Source: Polychytrium aggregatum (lineage: Eukaryota; Chytridiomycota; Chytridiomycetes; Polychytriales). Taken from it: 64,000 nt of DNA. A model generated the notes under the pieces. That model did not search any database, was not told the origin of the DNA, and saw nothing but the letters and a program-made list of their open reading frames with translations. The position numbers and the translations under genes are program-made. The first letter of the stretch is position 1; every line of letters begins with the position of its first letter. The stretch lies in NCBI RefSeq assembly GCF_025602895.1, contig NW_026516355.1, forward strand, positions 1 through 64,000, read 5' to 3'. Positions 41,101-50,700 of the stretch are shown one piece after another.

Positions 41101-42151
41101 GCCGGATATAATCCAAACAGGCATACCTGCCGAAGCTCGAAGAGTCCCGTCCAGAAGTAGAGCCAGCATATTCGCCCTGGCGGTCGTTGTACTGAGGTGT
41201 ATACGCCGGGGTGGCATATTCATCCTCGCGGAAGAGCGGCAGACCTCGAATAAACGGCCGTATCGATGGAGGCTCCTGGATGAAGATTGGGTCTGCTTCG
41301 ATTTTCTGGTGATGGATGAGCAGCGATGTCGCCAGAAGATTTCAGCGAAACACGTTGCCGCAGTGGATGAACTTGGGATGCGGTGCCAGCAGGTCGCAGG
41401 ATGCTTACCAGGCCTTCGAACTCTTCAATCCCAAGCTTCACTTCGGCTGGTTTGTTTGATACGGCGGGAGTGCCCCACTTTCTGGCTTTCTCTGCGACAA
41501 TCTCGGTGATCTGGTGTGCGATTGTGCCATCGAGTTGGCTGTTCAGCTGCATCGCCATGATCTGGCTGTACTTTTCCAAAACCTAAGGAGCGGGAAGTGG
41601 CAGACAATTCGTCAGCAACCAAGCCAAAGTTGAGAACCTTAGGTCCAGGCCATCGAGACGAGGCAATTCGAGACCAGCCAAAGCCGAGAGCAGAGTTGCT
41701 TCGGTCGGCCGGTGGCTCGTTGATAGTTCTGTCGACTGAGCGAACCGATGAACCGAGCCCATGTCTCTGGCCGACCAATCCTCGCCATGATGCAGCGGAA
41801 AATCATATCGTGGGCAGGACAGACGACCAGATGCAGGCTCGGCCGGATCGAAGAGACAGACGACCTTCACGAACGCTTCTGGCTCACCCTCGATTCTGCT
41901 TGCTCAAGCCCAAGAAGCTGACAGCTTCTCCGGGCGTGCTCCAAGGTTTCGCTTTGATCGGTGGGACGCTGGAGCTGATGGACGACCTCCAGCTTGGCGC
42001 AGCCCAGCGTCAGAAGAAGCATCTGCAAGTTCTCGGTCGACTTGTGCAGCGACTTTGTGGTCTGTGGTGACGGGGTGATGTTGGCCGAGCTGTGAAGTCG
42101 GTAGAGCCTTGTGAAATCGGCCTCCAACGAGGCGCCGGCGGTTTCGACCAT
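38175..42151 (-). CDS. FIGNL1: FIGNL1-like AAA ATPase (fidgetin-like 1)
   Basis: Seventeen predicted exons (42151-41888, 41582-41409, 41305-41127, 41000-40781, 40665-40609, 40593-40418, 40314-40105, 39867-39761, 39660-39637, 39562-39557, 39479-39394, 39297-39145, 39045-38994, 38885-38825, 38730-38615, 38490-38443, 38347-38175) join to 701 residues. The N-terminal half is helical then disordered, with [11 protein letters not shown]. The AAA core has LIMNEIMD-type helix, [38 protein letters not shown] (Walker A), [11 protein letters not shown] (Walker B), [14 protein letters not shown] and the C-terminal [25 protein letters not shown]1 dismantles RAD51 filaments and limits crossovers; related ATPases sever microtubules. 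Walker A is assembled from three exons, one only 6 nt. An upstream in-frame extension of the start is possible. Confidence 0.92.
39978..40098 (-). repeat. 6-bp tandem array (GGTGCT)n, about 20 copies, in a FIGNL1 intron
   Basis: Begins immediately after the GTAAGT donor at 40104 on the minus strand and fills half of that intron. Perfect hexamers, no spacers. Read in frame it would encode a Gly-Ala or Val-Leu repeat, but it is intronic. Confidence 0.95.
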
Positions 42152-42933
42152 TTCAGCCGGATGGACTGCACTGATGCCACTCGGCGAGTCGCTATGAAGC
42201 CTGGTAGGCGAAACAATGCTGGTCTGGTGGTCCAGCGGATCGGTGCGGCGGAACGGCGCTTGGGCCCGGCGAGATCGGGACAGAGCGAGATGCGAAGCTC
42301 ATGGTCGCGGGTCGCGCGGCCATTCAAGCGACTCGCCTCAGCACCCACCCGACAAGACGGTTTTGCGGCTGTCTTTGAATGAGAATGCGCATCCGTTGTC
42401 TGCAGCGATCATACGTCCCGCGAAAGCAGGACAGGCAGTATGCACCATTCCTAGTCGACTGAAGCCCCAGCGCTGTCCCGAGCCGTTCCGCCACCAACAG
42501 AGGAATGAACATTTCCACCAAAGCAAACTCGACAACAGCGATGTGACAATTGACTGAATCAGCATCCAACCCGACCCATTGACAAACACCGTTCACTGAT
42601 GGCAGCTCTCTTGTGCAAATGTGATATATGGGCGTCCCGTTTACTTTGAAAGCATTGTTACAAATAGGGCATGACTCATAGAAGCAGATAGTAGACCAAA
42701 ACGGTGATATGTGCAAGCAGACAGAGAGGGGGACGGAGCGCAGAGAGCAGAACAGACAGGCTCGAACAGACAGAATATGGGCGAATCGACAAAAACAGAG
42801 AGTTGGGTCCTTGTGGACTGGCGACCAAGCAATGATAGACAGGACAGTGAAGTGAGCCAGTGAGACAGCAGAACCAGGGGATAGATGAGGGATTATGATG
42901 ATTTGGCTCGTCGGTAGCTTCCCGTCGGAACCA
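42152..42933. other. Intergenic interval with a solo inverted-repeat relic
   Basis: No supported gene. At 42628-42659 the complement reads TAACAATGCTTTCAAAGTAA then ACGGGACGCC, a divergent Fanzor-element terminus standing alone. Part of 42152-42340 could be 5' sequence of FIGNL1. Confidence 0.45.
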
Positions 42934-44217
42934 TTAAGGTTGGTGGTCTGCGGCACGGGCCGCGACGGAATATTCAGGCGGAACCTCGGACTCGGCAACG
43001 GCGTGCTCGAAGCTGGGCAGCCAGTGGCCGGCTTCCTCGCCCAACTCGAGCGGTCGATGCATGGCCATCTCGACCAAGGCGCCGATCTCGGCACTCAGCG
43101 GCTCCTTGAAGTTCAGCTCGATTGTTTTGAGTGTGTCAGGAGAGAATGGAAGGATTGTGATGGGGACCTGGTGGAAGACGACCTCGGTTGGAGAGAGCAC
43201 GATGGTGATCTTGAGAGCGTGGCGGAGGGCGAACTCGGGCAGATCATCGAGCGAGACGTTGGGATTCGCATAGAGATCATCGAGCAGACTGGAACCAGCA
43301 TTCTGTTTGGGGCTGGACTTGAGTAGCGGGAGGTGGATATCGATCTGGCGGCGGACGTTGGTTGGCCATTTGTCGACCAGGATATTCTTGATGATAACAG
43401 AGTTGCTGTCGCTGGAGCCTTCGGTGATGCTCTTGAGCATCGAAAGCACCGAGCGACCACGGCCAGGTTCGGGGATCCTGAGCTCGACAGACTCAACAAG
43501 CGAGAAGAACACCCCGACACTGGACTTTTCGGGTTGGGAGGACATCTCCCAGGGGCTGATCTGCAGCGACAACTGGATGCTGTCGCCAGGGAGAAGCTTG
43601 GTTCGTTCGACGTCGCAGACAATGTTCATGGATGGGCGCTGGGCGGACCAGCCGTGAGAACCGACCCGGAAGCATGGCTGAGGGGCCAGTGCAACGGCGG
43701 CATCGCGGAGTGTGGCTCGCTCGACCCCGGGAACGACAAGGGCGGGCGAGGCGACGGTGCTGCCGTTGGAGTAGTGGACGACGCATGAGAGCTCGTACTG
43801 GACAGCAATCTTGAGCGTCGGCAGCGACACCGACGGAGGCAGGGACTCGGCCTCGGCCGGTGTGAGTGCGAGAGAGAAGGGTATCAAAGAGGCCTCGAGG
43901 TAAGGCGCAATATCGGAGGCCGACAGGTCGATGTACTTTGAGAGAAGCGATCGGGCGGCGCCCTTGACAAGCACCGTGACGCTGAGCGAGACTCGGATGA
44001 ATGCGATGCAGGCATGGCTGTTCTTCATGTTTTCGAGGCGGATGGTGCCCGAGAAGCTGGGGCCGATCAAATCCTGGCTGGTGAGAGCAGACTCGCTGGC
44101 GGCCTCCGGGAAAGCCGACAGGCCCATGCAACCCGAAACATGCGATGGTGAGCCGATGGGTGGCAAGATCGCGATTCTGTCCTTGGACGACGAACTTCGG
44201 AGCTTGATCGGCAGCAT
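42934..44217 (-). CDS. Arrestin-like (alpha-arrestin) protein with C-terminal PPEY
   Basis: Single exon of 427 residues. The N-terminal half has beta-strand segments like arrestin_N (FSGTIRLENMKNSHACIAFI, VSLSVTVLVKG). The second half starts with CDVERTKLLPGDSIQLSLQI, typical of arrestin_C, and ends HALKITIVLSPTEVVFHQVP then ILPFSPDTL. Near the C-terminus PPEYSV fits the PPxY motif that recruits Rsp5/Nedd4-type ubiquitin ligases. Alpha-arrestins are cytosolic adaptors that select membrane transporters for ubiquitination and endocytosis. Family assignment is from fold-like features and the PY motif, not from long identities. Confidence 0.72.
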   Translation of the reverse strand: MLPIKLRSSSSKDRIAILPPIGSPSHVSGCMGLSAFPEAASESALTSQDLIGPSFSGTIRLENMKNSHACIAFIRVSLSVTVLVKGAARSLLSKYIDLSASDIAPYLEASLIPFSLALTPAEAESLPPSVSLPTLKIAVQYELSCVVHYSNGSTVASPALVVPGVERATLRDAAVALAPQPCFRVGSHGWSAQRPSMNIVCDVERTKLLPGDSIQLSLQISPWEMSSQPEKSSVGVFFSLVESVELRIPEPGRGRSVLSMLKSITEGSSDSNSVIIKNILVDKWPTNVRRQIDIHLPLLKSSPKQNAGSSLLDDLYANPNVSLDDLPEFALRHALKITIVLSPTEVVFHQVPITILPFSPDTLKTIELNFKEPLSAEIGALVEMAMHRPLELGEEAGHWLPSFEHAVAESEVPPEYSVAARAADHQP

Positions 44218-46445
44218 TGGGCGAGGTAGATGTGGAGCTCTGCGGTGGCTAGATGGAGGGATGATTGCGAAGACGCTGATGCTGCTGAGAATGGAGCTGT
44301 GTGGCGACTGAAGCAGGTACTTGGACGATGCGGGCTATGGTGAGAAACGAACGGGGTCGGCGGCGACTGCTTGGGCATTTATAGCGGCTGCTCGATACGA
44401 GGTGGCTGCAGCACACCCGCAATGCAAGATTGGTAATAGACCGAGCAAGCAACCGACAAGCCCGCGACGTCACCGACCCACGACGGACTCTGCGATTGCG
44501 TCGGCATGGAGCCTCGGCTGCAAACCCGACGAGACAGGGAGCGGCTGCGGTATCGCTGCATGCTTGCCGAGCAAGGTGGATTCTGCGCACGACACGTCGG
44601 TCGGGCAATGCACATCCAAGTGCGGCCACGAGCCCGGCTGTCCCATTGCCCCATCCTATCGGTGCGCATGAAAACTTTGGCCTCACCGTTTTGGCCCCCC
44701 CCCCCAGCCCGGCGCGATGATTTCCAATCCTGGAGGGGTGTGTGGGTTTGGGGAGGGGGAGAGGGTGTTGGCGGTGGTCGTCCAAGGACCATCCAAGGGT
44801 CATCCGACGGCGATCCGATAGCGATCCGATGGCGATCGGGCCTGCATCCGATGGCCCTGTGGTCCCAGCGGGCCGGCCCCGGCATGCGCATCTCGATATC
44901 GCGTCCATCGACACTGACACTGACATCGATATCGATACATTGACATCGATATCGTGTGCATCGACACCGGCATTGATGTTCAGAGCGACACCGTAGGCCT
45001 GGGCGCACAGTTCCCACGCCTGCGCTGGTGCCGCTGTCACCTCCGTGCGCGCAGCCCTGGCTCGGCCCCTTATCGCAGCGGCCTGGCGCAGCGCTCTTTG
45101 TCGCTGGCCAGCCTAAATTTTGCGCCAGGCCCCTTTGGCCACGCCCCCATGGGCCCTTTGGCGAGCAGGGCCTTGCCAGCGGACAAGTGCCGGACCTCTG
45201 ATATACCTGTCCATGCGTTGTTCCTGTGCTGGGCAGCGTGCCGCTTCATGGTCCCTCCAAGAGTCGCTGCCCTTCTGCAGTCTTCTGCAGTCTTCTCTCT
45301 GCCCGGCGGTGCCATGGGTCCGGCGCTGGCTCGGCCAGGGGTTTGGCCAGCGGCCTCCAGAGAACCAGGCCGGCTGTCCTCGGCATGGCTGCCGATGCGC
45401 TGTCTCCGGCCATCGTTCCGTTTGCATCTCTTCTGCCTTTGCCTGCGTATATGGTTCATTGGCACATGAGCAGCACCAACCCGTCCACCCCCCAGCCCGA
45501 TATCCTTCCTTCCTTCCTTCCCTCCCCGGCTCGGTGCTGCCGGCCAGCGCGGATGCGTGTCCTTCGGGTCCGTCTGGTGGTGCTGTCCACTGGCTCTCGG
45601 TTCCGCCACCATGGATGACAAATGCTCCCTCGGCCAGTGCGGCCGATGGGGGAGGGGAAGGGAATGGCTTTCCGGCGTTTGCCTGATGTGCTGCAGATTG
45701 CTGGGCAACTGGGAGAGGAGTCTCGGGCCAGAGCAATCTGCATCTTCCATCTCCCCGACACCTTTCCCCCGTCTCGGTCTCGCGATTTCCCCAGCTGCGC
45801 GGCGTATCGGCCTCTGGCGGCCCGATCTGCGCCGTGACGCAGCGGCCGCTCCCCGATGGGGTTCGGAGGTTGTCGGGTGCGCGACGCGCGAGCACTTCCA
45901 GAAGACCAGGACATGTGTTCCTGCACCAGTGGAGGCGGCAATCGAGCGGGCCTCATGGGCACCGCACAGGCCGTTGCGCTGTTGCTCACCTTCCCCCGAT
46001 GTCGCGGTTATCTCTGGGGGGGGGGTATCTCTCTCGCTTTCTGCGGCGGACCATCCCCATTCATCGCTGGCTCTCCGAGATCAGTGCGCATGCCAATTGT
46101 GGAGACCGGAGAGCGACCGATGGTCTTCACTCGGAGGCTGCCAAAGTGATCGGTTTATTTCTTATAGCTTAGCGTGACGCAAGCTCATCACATACTACAT
46201 GTTCATGGAAGCGGGTGTGTTGTCCCGTTTGCGCATGTGTAAAGTGTACTATAATTCATGTATTGATTGCGTCTGGCCAAGGCATCCGGTCACATGCCTG
46301 TCATATTGTTGTGATAACGTTAGCGTTCGTCCGTTAGCAATTGGTCCGCTTGGTCTGCGTGCCTGTCCCTGTCCCTCGAGCCTGTCCCTCGAGCCTGTCC
46401 CTCGCGTCCTGACAACATCCACCACCATCCCCAAAACTCTGACTT
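44218..46445. other. 2.2-kb gene-free interval
   Basis: No supported gene; open frames have low-complexity Pro/Arg/Gly composition. Contains ATCGATATCGAT-rich sequence near 44890-44965, the Fanzor right-end relic at 46079-46248, and a CCTGTCCCTCGAG triplicate near 46361-46405. Confidence 0.5.
46079..46248 (+). mobile_element. Right-end relic of the Fanzor element (copy D)
   Basis: From about 46079 the sequence follows the 311-bp elements: ETGERPMVFTRRLPK and stop (46147-46149), then about 70 bp of 3' sequence and the right end with TTGTCCCGTTTG...GTGTA. The left end and upstream coding part are missing, and base changes are more numerous than between copies A and C, so it is older. Confidence 0.75.
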
Positions 46446-47708
46446 TCACGTTCGCTCCTCCCCTTGGACGGATGCACTGCCCCCACCTTCTGGGGAATCC
46501 ATAGTTTGATATGCTGGCCCGAGTATCGAGTCTTCCTTGCGAGCTCGCTGGGGTTCTGATTGCAGCGGTGGCAGCGGGAATGAGTTGAGTCGCAGGTTCT
46601 CGGTTCGTTCCAGGAGCGAGTCGTGGCGTTGGGGTTGGGTCATGGCTCGGCTTGGGGTTGTCGCCAGCGAAGCTCCAGGAGCAGCACCGCAAGGGGGAAT
46701 CGATGACTTGCGGTTCAAGAACATCGACTGAGCCTTGGTCGTGAGCTTGCGGGCCCATTCGGATCGTTTTGGCGACTTTGCAAACTGCAGGATGTGGCTC
46801 ATCCGTCGGGCGTTCTCATCACCACCAGGAGGGACGCCGCCACCGGGGGCCGTCGCAAGTGTCCCTATTTCGTTGCCGCCCGAGGGGACGTGGCTGCAGA
46901 TGCTGGACTTGTCGTCCATCGAGGAGCTGCCGTGACTGCTGCTGTTGCCGCTGACCATGTCGGTCGTCAGCGCCACCCCGCCGGTGGCGTTTGGCTGGGA
47001 TGCCTCAACCCACCGCTCGTACCAGTTACGAGTCTCGTTTTCGTGACCGAGTTCTTCGTGAGCACGGCCGAGATTGAAGAACAGGTTTGCAGAGACAGGC
47101 TGGCTCGCGAGGCGGAGTGCACGCTCAAAGTACTCGAGTGCCTGACGGTGCTGGTTGCCTTGCATGAGCAGCTCGCCAATGTGCACGCAAATGTTTTCCT
47201 CCAGCTTCGGGGTCGCAAAGGAGGCCGCCTCGGGGGTCTGCAAAACGTCCATGGCCTTGTGGAGTGCTTTCAGGCCATCGCTGTGGCTGCCCTTCTTTTG
47301 GTGGATGGCGGCTAGGTCGCGGTATGCGCCGATCAGATTCAGCAGCTGGCCGTTCGACTCAAAGTACTCGATAGTCGGGTATATCCACTTCAGAGCCATA
47401 TCGTAGTCGCCGGCCTCGAAGGAGCTGTGTCCGAATCCGAGATAGAGCGATGCCGTGTGCGGGCCGTCCACGGGCTAGAGGCCAACGAGAAGAATGAGTT
47501 CACACAGCTGTCAGCGCATGATTGACAAGATAGCAGCGAAGCAGCCGAGCTAGATGGAGATCAGCAACACCCCTCACCACCCCGGCTTCTCTTGACTTGA
47601 CACGAGGCATGCGTCTCTCAGTCCACCCCCCCGGCCTCCCTACCATGACTTCGTATTCTTCAGGACGCAAGTCTTCACCTGCCAAAGCGACAAAGGGCGG
47701 GCCGTCAT
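46446..47708 (-). CDS. TPR-repeat protein
   Basis: The main exon (47474-46446) encodes tetratricopeptide-type helices: YLGFGHSSFEAGDYDMALKW, GAYRDLAAIHQKKGSHSDGL, HIGELLMQGNQHRQALEYFE and FNLGRAHEELGHENETRNWY. A Ser/Gly/Pro-rich tail without domains follows. The start is unresolved. An ATG at 47708 (MTARPLSLWQ, donor GTGAAG) splices in frame and overlaps the TGA of the upstream zinc-finger gene as ATGA. Alternatively, the ATG at about 47644, the last codon before a GTAGGG donor, could be used. TPRs are protein-interaction modules; the partner is unknown. Confidence 0.65.
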
Positions 47709-50700
47709 GATCGAGGTACCAGTACGTGGTCTACGGAAGCGAGTGAAGCGCCAGAACTGCCAAACAGACTCTGTTTGCTTTGCGACAAGCGGACATCACG
47801 GGTCTCATACCTTGCGCCAGGGTCCCTCCCGCAGCAACGAGGTAGTCGCGGCTCTTGAGGTAGCGGCTTTCGGCTGGTAAAACAGGGGTGGGTGGGTAGC
47901 ATCAGTATCACGCCGCTCACCGATGCACTGAGGCACCATGCATGACAAACGGTGGAGTATAATTTGTCGGTCGAGTGTGTCCGTAAACAAGCACTTTTGC
48001 ACTCGTGTTCGATAAAATATATCCATCGAGTCCATTGGGTTCCGCTCCGCCTCAAAAGCCACACAAACAGCGCATCCTCGCTGGCTCGAGCGTGAAAAGT
48101 CATGTACCTTCGGGGGAGCCCGACAGGGAATCTTCGCGGCCAGCCCGGCGGCTGCCCTTGGTGGGGCTATGCAGCGATAGATCGCTCTTGGCTCGTCCGC
48201 GCTTCTTTGGCGGCATGGGTGTGTCCTCGCCGGATCCGTTGGTCTCCATTAGATGCCCGTTGTCCGACAGTCCACCCTCGTCCTGAGAGTCCTGAGGCGA
48301 TCGTGGGTCGCCTCGCCCGCTCAGAATGATGTGCTGCTCGTTCCGGAGGAGTTGAATCGTCAAGATGAGCGACTCGCGCATCGAGTTGGCTGTGTTGGTG
48401 AGTTGCAGATAAATGCCGCTCTGGCCGTCGGGAGCCGAGGAGCTCGGATGGAACACAAAGCATTTAGGCTCCACACGCCCCGAGGAAGTCTTGTGCTCGA
48501 GCCAGAAGCTGAATGGGTTGAGCCAGCTGGCCTCCAGAGCCTCTGTCGCGGTTGTCGTCGGTGTTGCGGAATCGTCGGTCGACAACAAGCGGACCTGGGC
48601 ATCCGACAGGACTTCGACAATGTCAAATTGTCCCACGGCGCTCTCATCGGGACGCAGCTCGACAGACATTTCAGTATCGGGTGCGGGCTCGGTCTTGTTG
48701 GCACCATTTCCGTGGGCCCCGTCCTCGGGTCCTTCCGAAGGCTCTTTTTGCTTGTGGAAGCTGAAGGAAGTCTGGATGCGGGTGGAGATGCTGTTGGTGC
48801 TGTTGCCGATTTCGTGGTAACCCTTCTTGAGGGTGTTGAAGATGTACATCACTTCGCCCCCGCTGGCCGCCGGTTGGGCCACGAAGCAAAAGGGGTTGAG
48901 CCACACAATCGGATTGGCGGCGTGGTTGAGGCGGACGGTGGTGTAGGTGACCGAGATGTCGCCAAAGTCACCGAGGCAGGCAGCGGCAGGGTCTCCGTTG
49001 AAGCTCAGCAGCCTGATGTCGGAATATCGAAGTCGATGCTGGCCGAGCGGGCTGGTGGCTGAATCCTGGCGCTGGGAGAGCGAGCGGTCAGGGGTCGATT
49101 CGACTTTCCAACGCTTGGACTTGCAGTTGCCATTTCGGTGGCGGATTAGTGCGTCCTGATGTTGATACGGCAATGTTTTCAGACACAAGAGCATATGTAG
49201 GACCGGCAGGAGGAGCGTCCCGTATGCGACGAGTGCACGCACAGCGGTGAAATGCATCGGATAAAACCACCTCTGAGTGTAAGCAGACATCACAGCTCCA
49301 GCCTCGTCCAGCTCAGCCCAGCCCGGCCCAGCTCACGCCTGCAAGCCCAACTGACCTTGCGCGAGAAAGTCGAGTGACAATCTTCGCATTCGTACATTTT
49401 TCCATTCGCTCCGGGAACGTGCTTCTTGTCATGACGACGCTTATCGTTCTGGCGCACAAAGAATATGTCACAGATCTCGCATTTGTACGCCTTGCGTCCT
49501 ACGAGGGCATGGAATGGGAGAGGGGGTGTTTCATCGATCATGAGTTAGGTTTGGCACGATGCGCACCCGCGTTCGACAGGCGCCATTCACAGAGCAGAGA
49601 TTTTTCTGGAACGGAGGGAGGAGGAAAGCCAAGGTGAAGGCGAAGCAAGCAGCGACGGGAGGCTTGGAGTCATCGGGGCATATTCTATTCTACGCAAGTC
49701 TGGATATCCGCCCGTACCATCGTGCGAGTTTAGATGGCTCTCGAGATTGCCCTTGCGAGTAAAAGTCTTGCCACACCCAGGTCGAGGGCACGTGTACTTG
49801 GTCGGCGTCGTCAGTTGGTCGGGTGTGCTGGGTGTAGGTGCCTTTGGAGTCGTGGGCGTTGCGTGAGACGAAGAGTTGTAGAAGGGCGATTCTTCGCGAT
49901 ATCCAGACCATCGTTCATCGCCCAGATCTTTGGCCGGAACCGAGACCAGGGCAGTTGCAAGGAGACAGTGTCAGGATAGATATGCAAACAGTCGGGCAGG
50001 TGATGGTGTATCTAACGCTCCACTGCAACTGATACGATAGCGCCGAGCAGCAATCGCGCGACCATGTACTGCGACTTACTCTCAAAGAACTTTCTGATCT
50101 CGGTGGACCAGTGGGCGTAATTGGCGGGAGGATACAGCCGACCGTATGGCTCATACATGGCCGATTGCGATGACAGCGACTGGGCCTGGTAGGGCGAGAT
50201 AGGATGGTGGCCGTAGCCAATCTGGTGCGGCATGTGCCCGGGATGATGCGAATGAGGTGAGCTTGTGCGTCCTGGGCTTGAGTGTGGGTCAGAGGGCGTG
50301 TGTGGATAGGAGTGGTGCTGCGACGGATGACGTGAGAAGCCGTCGTTGGAGCTGGAGTAAGGGCCGTAGCTGTGTTCCCGACTCATGCCCAGGCTCGCCA
50401 AGGCATCGCTGGTCAGCTCGAGAGGCTTCATGGCAAACAAAAGCGCGCCGTTTCCGTCGACGCTGCCCTGCTCATCGCACTTGCGACTAAAGGCCTCGAT
50501 CGACTTCCATAGCTGATCCGCGTTGGCGCACCAGAGCGGATCCTTGCCGTTGCTGGAAAGAATCTGTGGATTTCTTGATCCCGACGGCGACATGCGAATG
50601 AGCGAGTGGCAGCCGGACTGAGTGCTGCCCGATCCGACATCGGGAAGTGTGCTTGGAGTTTGAGGCGTGCTGTGGGACGGCAGCTGGAAGCTGTGCCAAC

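Noticed and set aside
45113-45895. 260-codon minus-strand ORF in the gene-free 2.2-kb interval
   Set aside because: Random GC-driven composition; no start context or domain.
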